Assembly (NCBI GenBank): GCA_022614795.1
Contig: JAKEHX010000376.1
Span: forward strand, 1 to 13,898
Length of the DNA: 13,898 nucleotides
Origin: Planctomycetaceae bacterium
Lineage (GTDB): Bacteria; Planctomycetota; Planctomycetia; Pirellulales; Pirellulaceae
Reading direction: 5' to 3'
Below are positions 1 through 9,200 of the stretch, in pieces. The translations under genes were made by a program, and so were the position numbers. Positions within the stretch are counted from its first letter, which is position 1. Each line of letters begins with the position of its first letter. The notes beneath the pieces were generated by a model. The model did no database searches. It saw nothing but the letters and a program-made list of their open reading frames with translations, and was not told the DNA's origin.

Positions 1-27
1 AGATCTTCGGCCACTGGCCACAGGATG
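1..27. other. Left-edge flank, no gene seen
   Basis: This short stretch lies beyond the stop codon of the leftward VWA lipoprotein gene. It contains GGCC-ACT-GGCC but no convincing terminator or start of another gene. It is too short to interpret. Confidence 0.5.
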
Positions 28-1113
28 TCATCGCTTCCCCGCTACGGCAATGAAAGCGTAACTGCCGCCCGTCTCGGCCGCGAGGCGGCGGAGGAAATGG
101 TCGGCGGGAATCGCGTCTTCGGTGCCCGTGCCGAAGTGCACGCAGTGAATGCTCGTTTCGCCGCCCGCCTGCTCGGCCAGGAAGTTGATCTGGCCCGGCC
201 GCAAGTGCGGATCGCCCCCGTCGGTCAAGAGAAAGATAACATCCGGCTTGAGCCGCAGTGCCGCCACCAGACCCCGTTCGTGCTCGGTCTGGCCATAGTC
301 GGCCAACTCGCCGATGTACTTCACGAGCTTCTGCTTGTTTTCGTCGGTGGCGGGAATCAGCTCGCGGCCCGTGAAATAGACCGACGATTGGTTGTAGGCC
401 ACCACCTGCACCCTTTGATCGGCTGAGAGCGACGTAAGCTGGGCGGCGAGCTCCTTGGCCGCAGCGCCGATCGCTCCCAGGCCGCCGGCCCCCATGCTGG
501 CCGAGCGGTCGATCACAAACACAAACGAGTGCCCCGCGACGGGCGGCGAATCGAAAATGTGGATCGTCGCCTTAGGGCCGGTCGGCCGGCCGGGCCGGTG
601 CTGCGAGGCATCGTCCGCCAGGATCGCCGCTTCATCGACGAGCGAGAATGGCAGCTTCGCGCGGCCGCCGCCCGCCCGACTGCGCGACACCGACGAGACG
701 CTGTCGGGCGCGATCACGAGCTTGTTCGGATCGGGAAGGGCAATGCCATGTGCGCCCGGCGGCGGCGATTGGACGACGACAAGTGGCGATGGCGGCTCGG
801 CCGGCAGCTCGTCGGATAGATACGTCGCCTGGGGCTCAGCCGCCGGCGCGACAGAAGCCTGCACCGTCGGCTGGACAACCACGGGCGATGCTGGCAATGG
901 CGCAGCCGTTGGTTGCCGGCCGCAGCCGGACAGGATAGCCACCAGGCACAAACCCAATTTGCAATATGCAGTTCCTATTTTGCAATTTGCAATCGGTACG
1001 CCAATCCATTGCAAATTGCGAACTAGGAATTGCAAATTGCAAAGTGTGCAGTCGGGTACGGCCCAGCCCCCCCGCGCTTGCTTGCCTTGAATTCGTAGAT
1101 CGAAGTTGCTCAA
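28..1113 (-). CDS. Secreted VWA-domain lipoprotein
   Basis: The 361-codon leftward frame ends in TGA and opens with a TTG preceded by GAGGTGG at 6-nt spacing. A lipoprotein signal is visible: hydrophobic LGLCLVAI followed by lipobox LSGC, with Cys64 as the predicted lipid-modified residue. A proline/alanine-rich linker covers about 65-165. A VWA domain follows, about 193-361, with an intact MIDAS metal site: D202-x-S204-x-S206, T276 and D298 (LLTDGGDP). VWA domains with this site bind a divalent metal and usually mediate protein-protein contacts, so an envelope-anchored adhesion or scaffold role is inferred. Cys64 is unusually far from the first start codon, because residues about 23-53 are encoded by an inverted heptamer repeat. 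In-frame TTG codons at 27 or 34 would give a normal-length signal peptide. The partner is unknown. The gene is divergent from a MoxR operon that also encodes VWA proteins, which suggests a related job. The VWA call is firm; the start is not. Confidence 0.85.
   Translation of the reverse strand: MSNFDLRIQGKQARGGWAVPDCTLCNLQFLVRNLQWIGVPIANCKIGTAYCKLGLCLVAILSGCGRQPTAAPLPASPVVVQPTVQASVAPAAEPQATYLSDELPAEPPSPLVVVQSPPPGAHGIALPDPNKLVIAPDSVSSVSRSRAGGGRAKLPFSLVDEAAILADDASQHRPGRPTGPKATIHIFDSPPVAGHSFVFVIDRSASMGAGGLGAIGAAAKELAAQLTSLSADQRVQVVAYNQSSVYFTGRELIPATDENKQKLVKYIGELADYGQTEHERGLVAALRLKPDVIFLLTDGGDPHLRPGQINFLAEQAGGETSIHCVHFGTGTEDAIPADHFLRRLAAETGGSYAFIAVAGKR
955..1046. repeat. Inverted heptamer array (TTGCAAA type) inside a gene
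   Basis: The sequence runs in 7-nt units such as AATTTGC, AATATGC and ATTTTGC on the left (956-990) and CAAATTG, GGAATTG and CAAATTG on the right (1005-1046). The arms are complementary: GCAATTTGCAAT at 982-993 pairs perfectly with 1008-1019 across a 14-nt loop, and pairing continues imperfectly to both ends. The unit length is not a multiple of three, yet the whole element is open in the lipoprotein frame on the minus strand. Confidence 0.85.
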
Positions 1114-1119
1114 CGGCGC

Positions 1120-1126
1120 CCACCTC
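1120..1126 (-). promoter_or_regulatory. Shine-Dalgarno for the VWA lipoprotein gene
   Basis: On the minus strand GAGGTGG lies 6 nt before the TTG at 1113-1111. It is the only good ribosome-binding site near the 5' end of this gene, and it is the reason for choosing the TTG start despite the long stretch before the lipobox. Confidence 0.5.
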
Positions 1127-1142
1127 AGTTTGGAATCCTCGA

Positions 1143-1172
1143 ATTATCGGCTTTCGGCGGCTGAGTTGCCAG
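1143..1172 (-). promoter_or_regulatory. Candidate sigma-70-type promoter for the leftward gene
   Basis: On the minus strand CTGGCA (1172-1167) is followed after 18 nt by GATAAT (1148-1143). Transcription would start near 1136 and give a leader of roughly 20-25 nt carrying the GAGGTGG site. The match is found by eye only. The -10 box lies inside the 8-bp inverted repeat CCTCGAAT/ATTCGAGG (1137-1144 and 1174-1181), a possible operator or chance structure. Confidence 0.3.
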
Positions 1173-1217
1173 CATTCGAGGAGCCGCCGCCTGGGGGCAA
1201 CTTGTTACGCCCGAGTG

Positions 1218-1246
1218 CTGACTTGGCCTGGGCGGGCACTTAGAAT
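1218..1246 (+). promoter_or_regulatory. Weak candidate promoter for the MoxR operon
   Basis: CTGACT (1218-1223) and TAGAAT (1241-1246) are separated by 17 nt and resemble -35 and -10 boxes. This would leave a leader of about 280 nt before moxR, so it may be spurious. No better candidate was seen closer to the start. Confidence 0.2.
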
Positions 1247-1530
1247 AGCAGCATCGTCGCCGGCGGTCGGGGTGCGCTTGCAGGGGGGCAGCGGATCTGG
1301 TCTCGCTAGGCATTTACCCCACATGCTCCGTCCGGTGAACTTCCCACTCACCCGAAGTCACTCAACCCCCAGTGTGATGCTGCGCGCGGGTTCGGGCGTC
1401 TTTGGCGGCAAGCGGCTAGGTTCGAGAAAAGAGTGCTTCGCGCCCAAGACTCCCGACCCCTTTACGCCGTCTCGCTCATAGGCCAAACCCAAACTCCTCC
1501 CATTCCTTGTTTACTGCGTAGGACCGCTCT

Positions 1531-2589
<1,059 letters not shown>

Positions 2590-2593
2590 AGAT

Positions 2594-2678
2594 GTCAGTG
2601 GTCAGTAGTCAGTGGTCAGTTGGAATTGCTTTTTCTGACATACAACTGACAACTGACAACTGACAACTGACGACTGAC
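2594..2678. repeat. Inverted heptamer array (GTCAGTN / NACTGAC)
   Basis: Four head-to-tail heptamers GTCAGTG, GTCAGTA, GTCAGTG and GTCAGTT occupy 2594-2621. Five complementary heptamers, AACTGAC four times and GACTGAC once, occupy 2644-2678. The 22-nt loop contains a T run and one further degenerate TTCTGAC. The element fills nearly the whole gap between moxR and the DUF58 gene and would fold into a hairpin of about 28 bp with some mismatches. No terminator-like U tract follows the right arm. Confidence 0.9.
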
Positions 2679-2687
2679 AAAAATCCA

Positions 2688-3620
2688 ATGACAACAGCAG
2701 CAGCCCATTCCTATCTCGATTCCAAAACCCTCGACCGCATCAAGCGGCTCGACGTGCGGGCCCGCCTCGTCGTCGAAGGGTTCATCACGGGCCAGCACCG
2801 CAGCCCCTATCACGGCTTCGCGGTCGAATTTGCCACGCACCGCGAATATGCCCCCGGCGACGACATCCGCCACATCGACTGGAAGGTCTGGTCGAAAACC
2901 GACCGGCTCTACATCAAGGAATACGAGGAAGAGACCAACCTCAAGTGCACGATCCTGCTCGATTGCAGCAAGTCGATGCGGTACGGCGGGATCAATCCAG
3001 GCGATGGCGGCTGGAGCAAGTTCGACTACGCCGCGACCGGCGCGGCTTCGCTGGCCTATCTGCTCCAGCAGCAGCAGGACGCGGTCGGCCTGGTGACGTT
3101 CAACACCAAGGTGCAGCGCAACCTGCCGGCCAGCTCGCACCCGAACCACCTGAAGCTGATGCTGCACGAGCTGGAGGAAACGCAGGCCGACGACAAGACC
3201 GACGTGTCGCAGGTTTTTCCCGAGCTGGCCCGCCAGATTCGCCGCCGCGGCATGGTAGTGCTTTTCTCGGACCTGTTCCTCGAAATTCCGACGCTGACCG
3301 AATCGCTCAAACAGTTCCGCCTCCGGCGGCATGAAGTGATTGTCTTCCACGTCGTGCACGACGACGAGCTGACGTTCCCTTTCCAGGAAAACACGCTCTT
3401 CCGCGGGCTGGAAATGCCCGTGCAACTGCACACCGAGCCGCGGGCCCTGCGGCGGGCCTACTTGGAGGCGGTCGAGAAGTTCCAGGAAGACGTGCGCAGG
3501 ACCTGCGCGACGACGGGGGTCGATTACGTGCTGATGAACACCAAGGAGCCGCTCGACGCCGTGCTGGGGAGCTACCTGACGTTCCGTCATAAGGTGCGGC
3601 GCAGCGCGCGCCATGCGTAA
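2688..3620 (+). CDS. DUF58 protein, MoxR partner with VWA-like fold
   Basis: The protein has 310 residues. The DUF58 signature is clear: an N-terminal region ending in PGDDIRHIDWKVWSKTDRLY (about 55-74), then a VWA-like strand and metal site CTILLDCSKSM (about 87-97, D-x-S-x-S) and VVLFSDLF near 190. No membrane segment or signal peptide is evident, so it is probably cytoplasmic or peripheral. DUF58 genes are almost always next to moxR and are thought to be partners or adaptors of that ATPase. The ATG at 2688 follows directly on a heptamer repeat and has no recognisable Shine-Dalgarno; the next in-frame ATG (residue 97) lies inside the metal-site motif, so it cannot be the start. The family call is firm, the molecular activity inferred. 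Confidence 0.95.
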   Translation: MTTAAAHSYLDSKTLDRIKRLDVRARLVVEGFITGQHRSPYHGFAVEFATHREYAPGDDIRHIDWKVWSKTDRLYIKEYEEETNLKCTILLDCSKSMRYGGINPGDGGWSKFDYAATGAASLAYLLQQQQDAVGLVTFNTKVQRNLPASSHPNHLKLMLHELEETQADDKTDVSQVFPELARQIRRRGMVVLFSDLFLEIPTLTESLKQFRLRRHEVIVFHVVHDDELTFPFQENTLFRGLEMPVQLHTEPRALRRAYLEAVEKFQEDVRRTCATTGVDYVLMNTKEPLDAVLGSYLTFRHKVRRSARHA

Positions 3621-3629
3621 CTTCGCTAC

Positions 3630-3786
3630 GAATGACCAAAACGACGAATGACCAATGACCAAGCACCAATGACCAAACAAATCCCAAGCATCAATCTCCA
3701 ATGATCGAAACAACGCGATTGCCGGTTTTGGTCATTGGGACCTGGTCATTGGGATTTGTTTGTGATTTGGTGCTTGTGATTTGAGA
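3630..3786. repeat. Inverted heptamer array (CAATGAC / GTCATTG)
   Basis: The left arm has units GAATGAC, CAATGAC, CAAGCAC, CAATGAC and CAAACAA in register at 3646-3680, with an outlying GAATGAC at 3630-3636. The right arm has GTCATTG at 3731-3737 and 3745-3751, then TTTG-type heptamers from 3759. Perfect complementary blocks are CAAACAAATCCCAA (3674-3687) with 3749-3762, and CAAGCACCAA (3660-3669) with 3767-3776. Together they make an imperfect inverted repeat of about 50 bp per arm around a loop near 3700-3730. The right arm runs almost to the start of the next gene. Confidence 0.88.
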
Positions 3787-3795
3787 ATTGAATCG

Positions 3796-6114
3796 ATGAT
3801 GCCCATCGCCCAGATAGAGTCGCTTGCCTCCTGGATGGTCAACCCCTGGCTCTTCATCGCCGGGGCGGCAGCCATTGCGCTGCCGATTCTGATTCACCTC
3901 CTTAACAAGCGGAAGTTCAAAGTCGTCGATTGGGCGGCGATGGATTTCCTGCTCGATGCCGATAAGAAAAACCGCCGCCGGATCCGCCTCGAAAACCTGA
4001 TCCTGCTCCTCTTGCGGTGCCTGGCGGTGTTCTTGATCGGCCTCTTGCTTGCCCGGCCCTTCATTCCCACTAGCGCCACGGCTGGCCTGATCAACGCCGC
4101 CCAGTTCGAGCGGATTGTAGTTCTAGACGATTCTCTCTCGATGCAGGCCAGCATGGGGACTGAGCCGACTTGGTCCATCGCCCGGAAGCGGCTGACCGAT
4201 CTGACGACCGCACTGTCGCAGGACAAGGGGGACAACAGCCTCACGCTCCTCGTCACGTCGCAGCCCGACCAGCCGCAATTCAATGCGACGCATCTGGGGG
4301 CCGACAGCATCGACGATATCAACGCGACGATCGACAAGCTCGAGCCGACCGACGGCACGGCCAATCTCGACGCCACGCTCAAGGAGCTGGAGGACTACCT
4401 CGCGTCGCAGCCGGCGAATGTGAACCGCGTCGTCTATATCCTCTCCGACATGCGGAAGCGTGACTGGAGAGAATCCGACGCCAATCCCGAGGCCCCTGTG
4501 AAGGTGCTGGCGCGGCTCTCGAAGCTGGTGCAGGGGTGCTTTGTGATCGATGTGGCCGAGGACGAAGACCGCAATCTGACGATCACCGAGATTCGCCCCG
4601 AAGGGACACTCGTCCAAGGCGTCACCAGCCGATTTGACGTGGGCGTGACCAATCACGGCACATCGGCGGCCAGCGAAATCCGCGTGAAATTCAGCGCCGG
4701 CGATGCCTTGCCTCTGGAATCGACGATCGACCGGCTGGCGCCTGGCGAATCGTCGTCGGTGCGGTTCAACTTCACGTTCGCGGCTGACGAGGAGGCGGAC
4801 GACCCGTCGAAAAAGACGCTCGCTCCGCGGCAGGTGAAGGTGGAATTAGCGACTGGCCAGCAAGGAGCCGACGACCGGCTTCAGGCCGACAGCGTGGCCT
4901 ATTTCCCGGCCAGACTGGTGCGGGGCATTCCGACGCTGATCATCGATGGCGACCCGTCGGCCGATTTTGGCCGGGCCGAGTCGTTCTACCTGCGGCGGGC
5001 CTTGGCCCCGATGGGCCCGGTCCCTTCGGGCGTGGCAGCCGATATCGCGACCGAAAACGAGCTGGAGTCGATCACGCTCGATAAGTACCAGGTCATCTTC
5101 CTGTGCAACGTCTTTCGGCTCGGAGACAAGACGGCCGAGAACATCGAGAAGCTGGAGAAGTGGGTCGCAGCGGGCGGGGGCCTGGTGATTCTGCCCGGCG
5201 ACCAGATCGACGAGCAAGCGTTTGCCGACTTTTACTACCGCGATGGAGCGGGCCTCTCGCCCGTGAAATTGGAAGGGATCAAGGGGGACGAAACCGAGAA
5301 GACGTGGGCCAGCCTGCGCGTCGAGAACACCAATCACGACGTGCTCAAGGTCTTCGCCGGCCAGAACAACCCCTTCCTCGACAACGTGAAGGCGTTCCGC
5401 TGGTGGGGCTCGTCGGTCAAGAAGGAGCAGGTTGGCAAAGTTGTCTCGATCGCCGCCCGCTTGTCGGATGTCGAAGATTCGCCCGCCTTGGCCGAGAAGG
5501 CCTTTGGCAAGGGGCGCGTGCTGGCCATGTCGGTTCCGGCCGACGCCGACTGGTCCAATTGGCCGAGCGATCCGAGCTATCTGATCGTGATGCAGGAGCT
5601 GGTGCGGTACATGTCGGGCGACCGGGGCGATCAGGGGCTCTTGCAAGTCGGCCAGCCGCTCCGGGAGCCGCTCGACCTGACGGTGCACGAGCTGGACGCC
5701 TCGCTCAGCGGCCCTCACGAGCGGAAGGCCAATGTCCAAGCGACTGCGCCGGCAAGTGGCGGCGAGGCCAGCGAAAACGGTGCGAGCGAAACCGTCTGGC
5801 AGCTTGAATATCCTGAAACCGGCGACCAGGGCTTTTATGACCTGAAGCTCACGCGCCGCGATGGCGCCGGCGAGGACCATGTGCTCTTCGCCGCCAATGT
5901 CGATCCGAGCGAAGGGGACCTGAAACGGGTCGATCGGTCCGCCATGGAAAAGGACCTGGCCGACACAAACGTCAAGATTATCGACGCCGCCACGGCCTCT
6001 TCGCTGGCCGACGTCGGCTCGCAGACCGAGATTTGGTGGTATTTATTGTGGGCGGTGGTGGCCGTCCTGTGCGGCGAGCAGTTGTTAGGATGGTTTTTTG
6101 GGTGGGGCAGGTAG
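3796..6114 (+). CDS. BatA-like membrane protein with VWA and amidotransferase-like domains
   Basis: From the ATG at 3796 the product has 772 residues. The first part matches the aerotolerance-regulator N-terminal (BatA) type: membrane segment about 16-36 (NPWLFIAGAAAIALPILIHL), a basic loop, and a second segment about 67-88. A VWA domain follows with IVVLDDSLSM (D111, S113, S115) and ILSDM near 215-219. About 261-375 resembles a CARDB-like adhesion module. From about 379 (PTLIIDGDPS) an alpha/beta region resembles class I glutamine amidotransferase-like domains, without an obvious catalytic triad. A C-terminal membrane segment lies near 747-769. The VWA part should face the extracytoplasmic side. 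An in-frame TTG at 3781 lies in the heptamer repeat and is unlikely to be the start; ATG codons at 3796 and 3799 are preferred. The neighbours MoxR and DUF58 support a role in the Bat envelope complex. Confidence 0.92.
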   Translation: MMPIAQIESLASWMVNPWLFIAGAAAIALPILIHLLNKRKFKVVDWAAMDFLLDADKKNRRRIRLENLILLLLRCLAVFLIGLLLARPFIPTSATAGLINAAQFERIVVLDDSLSMQASMGTEPTWSIARKRLTDLTTALSQDKGDNSLTLLVTSQPDQPQFNATHLGADSIDDINATIDKLEPTDGTANLDATLKELEDYLASQPANVNRVVYILSDMRKRDWRESDANPEAPVKVLARLSKLVQGCFVIDVAEDEDRNLTITEIRPEGTLVQGVTSRFDVGVTNHGTSAASEIRVKFSAGDALPLESTIDRLAPGESSSVRFNFTFAADEEADDPSKKTLAPRQVKVELATGQQGADDRLQADSVAYFPARLVRGIPTLIIDGDPSADFGRAESFYLRRALAPMGPVPSGVAADIATENELESITLDKYQVIFLCNVFRLGDKTAENIEKLEKWVAAGGGLVILPGDQIDEQAFADFYYRDGAGLSPVKLEGIKGDETEKTWASLRVENTNHDVLKVFAGQNNPFLDNVKAFRWWGSSVKKEQVGKVVSIAARLSDVEDSPALAEKAFGKGRVLAMSVPADADWSNWPSDPSYLIVMQELVRYMSGDRGDQGLLQVGQPLREPLDLTVHELDASLSGPHERKANVQATAPASGGEASENGASETVWQLEYPETGDQGFYDLKLTRRDGAGEDHVLFAANVDPSEGDLKRVDRSAMEKDLADTNVKIIDAATASSLADVGSQTEIWWYLLWAVVAVLCGEQLLGWFFGWGR

Positions 6115-6196
6115 GTAGGGTGCATGAGCGCAGCGAAATGCACCTTGATGGTCGGGTCATGATGATGGTGCATTTCGCTAGCACTCCTGACCCTAC
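6111..6196. repeat. GTAGG-family composite inverted repeat
   Basis: GTAGGGT (6115-6121) pairs with ACCCTAC (6190-6196), and AGCGAAATGCACC (6132-6144) pairs perfectly with 6167-6179. The left half can also fold alone, GGTGCAT (6119-6125) with ATGCACC (6138-6144). The element looks like two converging copies of one unit. It overlaps the TAG stop of the BatA-like gene (6112-6114) and ends where the next gene's ribosome-binding site begins. Confidence 0.85.
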
Positions 6197-6203
6197 GAGG
6201 AGG
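6197..6203 (+). promoter_or_regulatory. Strong Shine-Dalgarno abutting a hairpin
   Basis: GAGGAGG ends 8 nt before the ATG at 6212 and is the best ribosome-binding site in the window. It begins on the base after the last paired base of the GTAGG-family inverted repeat, so the hairpin leaves it exposed. Confidence 0.8.
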
Positions 6204-6211
6204 AACACTCG

Positions 6212-9200
6212 ATGAAGAAATTCGCGTTTCTATCAACCTGCGTCCTGGCCTTGATTGTCGGCAGCGCGGCGGCCCAGCCCCGCCGTATTCGCCCCTTAAT
6301 GATCGGTCCCGCAGCGATGGCCCCGCCTGCTGCCAAAGCGGCCGATGACGCGGCTGACGGCGACAGCGACAAGGTCGAACAGGATTTTCCCGGCGGCGCA
6401 GCCCTGAAAACCGACGCCGAACAGGCCCGGCTGCTGAAACGGGCCGAGCAATGCGTCGAAGACGGCCGGCTCGACCTGGCCGCGGTCCTCTGGCAAAAGG
6501 TGCTCGACGAAGCGGGCGACACGCTGATGGTCAGCCGCGTCCAGCCGAAGCAGGATTTCCCGTCCAGCACGAAGCTCTTGATGTACTCGTCGCTCTCCGA
6601 GGAGGTCGAACGGACGCTGGGCAAGCTGCCCAAGGAAGCCCTCGACACCTACCGTATCGCGGCCGATGGCGAAGCCAAGGCGGTGATGGCGGCGGCGGGT
6701 CCCGACAAGGAAGAGGAAGCGCTGGCGACGATCGTCCGCCGCTTCTTTCTCAGCTCGCACGGCGACGACGCGGCCTACAAGCTCGCCTGCATCGCCCTCG
6801 ACCGGCACGACTTTGTCGGCGCCAGCCGGCTCCTCAGCCGCATTCTGGAACGGCATCCCGATCCGTCGATTCCGCGCGGCGATTTGCTCCTGAGGTTGGC
6901 GGTGGCCAGTGCCCACATGGAGGACAAAGCCACGGCCGAGGCGTCGCTCACCCGCGCTAGCTCGGCCCCCGGCATCCGCCCGCCCAGCGAGCTGGTCGAT
7001 CTCGTGCGTCAGGACGTGGCCCAAAGGGCGGCGGTGGCCAATGCCGCGATATCCTCCGCCAGCAAGGACTGGCACATGGACCTGGGCAACCCGCTGCGCA
7101 ATGGCCACATGCCCGCCCTGCCGGAGGGCGCCACCAGCCGCACGCTCTCGGAGCTGTGGGTGCAGGACTTTCCGCTGGCGATGTCGGGCCAGAACATGAT
7201 GAACCAATACGGCATGCCGGGCATGGGGGGCATCGTCGTCTTCAGCGGCCGCATGGGCGGCCAGCCCAACCAGCCGCAACCGTTGTCGCGTGAAGACATG
7301 GTGAATCGTTGGCGCGAGAACGCCTGGCGGCCGACGCCGCAGCTCCTCTTTGACGGCGGCAAGGTCTATATCAAGTCGCCCGACCGGCTCACTTGTTACA
7401 GCACTGCGGCCCTCGACGACCGGCCGGTGTGGCGGTCGCTGTGGCGGAACCAGTATCAGCTCGACGGCATGTCGCAGATGCTCGCCATGATGGCGATGAA
7501 CTACGGCAACATGCAGATGATGTCGAACTCCAAGCCCCGGACGACCGCCGAGATCATGCTCTTCGGCGACCGGGTGCATCAATCGATGTCGATTGCGGGC
7601 GGCGTGATCTATTCGCTCGAAGGGAAGGCAATTTCCGAATCGGCGGCGGCTCAGCCCAACGCCGGCATGCGACAGCCCCAGTGGGGCGTGACTCCGCGGC
7701 GCTCGCGTGGCAACTGGCTGACGGCCTATAGCGCGGGCGGGGGCAAAGTGAAATGGACCCGCACCGCCAGCGACGAAGACAAGGAAGGGGGAATGGACGT
7801 GGGCTTCCTCGCCGCACCGGTTGCCTGCGGCAATTTGCTCCTGGCCCCGGTGACCGACGGCGGCACGATCTGGCTCTTCGCGATGGGCGCCGACGACGGC
7901 AAGACGGTCTGGAAGTCGTATCTGTGCGACGAGCCGCAAGGGGGCGCCTCGCCCTATGCTCCGGTGGCCATGGCGGTCGAAGGACGCGAAGCCTATCTCA
8001 CGGTCGGTTGCGGCGTGATCTTCGCTGTCGATGCAGTCGGTGGCACGGTCCGCTGGGCGATCCGCTACAGCCGGGACGGCAAGCCCAACAACCTGATGCG
8101 GAACTACGGCTATGCGATGATGACGCTCGACCTGTCGGGCTGGGACGACGACGTGGTGATTCCCTATGGCCGGGCCTTGGTGGTCATGTCGAGCGACTGC
8201 GACAAGTTGCTGGCGATCGACCGCCGCACGGGCGAGCTGCTGTGGGAATCGCCCCGCACTTCCCCCTTCGGCCCGGCGGCCAGTTATTGCCTGGGAGTCA
8301 ACGGCCGCGGCCTGTTTGTTGCGGGAAAGAACATCGTTCGCCGCTACGACATTCCCAGCGGACGCCTCGTGTGGGAACAGGAAACGGGCGATTCGCTCGG
8401 CCGCGGCTGCGTGACCGACGACGCCGTGTATATCCCGGTGAAGGATTCGATCGTGAAGTTCGACGCGGAAAAGGGGCGCGAGCTGGCGCAAGTCGGCGTC
8501 GCCCTGACGAGCGACGACCCGGTCGGCAACCTGTTCAGCGACGGCGAAAAGCTGTGGGTCGTCGGCGCGGGCCGCGTTTATGCCATGACGACTCTCGAAC
8601 ATCGGATGAGCAAGCTGGCCGAGCAGATCGCCGCCGGCGAGCCCGAGGCCCAGCTCAACCGGATGCGCCTTTATTTCAAGCAGAACGAGAAAGAGGCGGC
8701 GCTGGTAGATTTGCGCGGCGCTTATGTGTTGTTCCAGAACAAGCTCTCCCCCGATGAATCAGCCCAGCGGCTGTTTGCCGCGATGAACGAGTTGAAGCTG
8801 GCGCAGAACGAGCCGCTGACGGCGCTGGGGATCGTGACCGAACTGTTCGTGACGGCGCCATCGCCGCCGCAGTTGGCCAAAGAGACAATCTCCAAGCGAA
8901 ACGACGTAGTCGCCTCGGCAATGAACGTCGTGCGGCAGAAAAAGCTCGCCGGCGGAACAGCCGCCCTGCTGGCGGTCGCGCCGCTGATCGAGGACGACTA
9001 TCAGATGCTGTCGGCCACGGGGGCGATCGACGCCACGGCGACCAAGGACGACATTCCCGCCCTGACCGAAGCGGTGGCCAGCGGCAAGCCGGGGCTCCAG
9101 CTGATGACGATCCGAGCCTTGGCCCGCCTGGCCGGGGACGATGCGAAACAGCCGCTGGCCAGTCTCCTGGAGGGGGGCGACGACCGGGTGCGCCTGGCGG

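Larger units (their letters stand above)
1114..1530. other. Divergent intergenic region
   Basis: About 400 bp separate the leftward lipoprotein gene from the rightward moxR, with no convincing gene. It should hold both promoters. Complementary pairs are visible at 1137-1144/1174-1181, 1156-1162/1182-1188 (GGCGGCT/AGCCGCC) and 1164-1170/1196-1202 (AGTTGCC/GGCAACT). The last two cross each other, so only alternative folds or a pseudoknot could use both. Reading frames across 1300-1480 have no recognisable product. Confidence 0.6.

Noticed and set aside
455..1090. 211-codon plus-strand open frame
   Set aside because: It is the antisense shadow of the VWA lipoprotein gene and has no recognisable domain. 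The minus-strand frame has an intact VWA metal site and lipobox.
2594..2678. CRISPR-like array
   Set aside because: The repeated unit is 7 nt with no unique spacers, the second half is in inverted orientation, and there are no cas genes.
6296..8602. 768-codon open frame on the minus strand
   Set aside because: It lies antisense to the 1326-residue propeller gene, which has clear domains, a signal peptide and a strong Shine-Dalgarno. The antisense translation is rich in R, H, V and A with no recognisable domain, as expected for a shadow frame in high-GC DNA.
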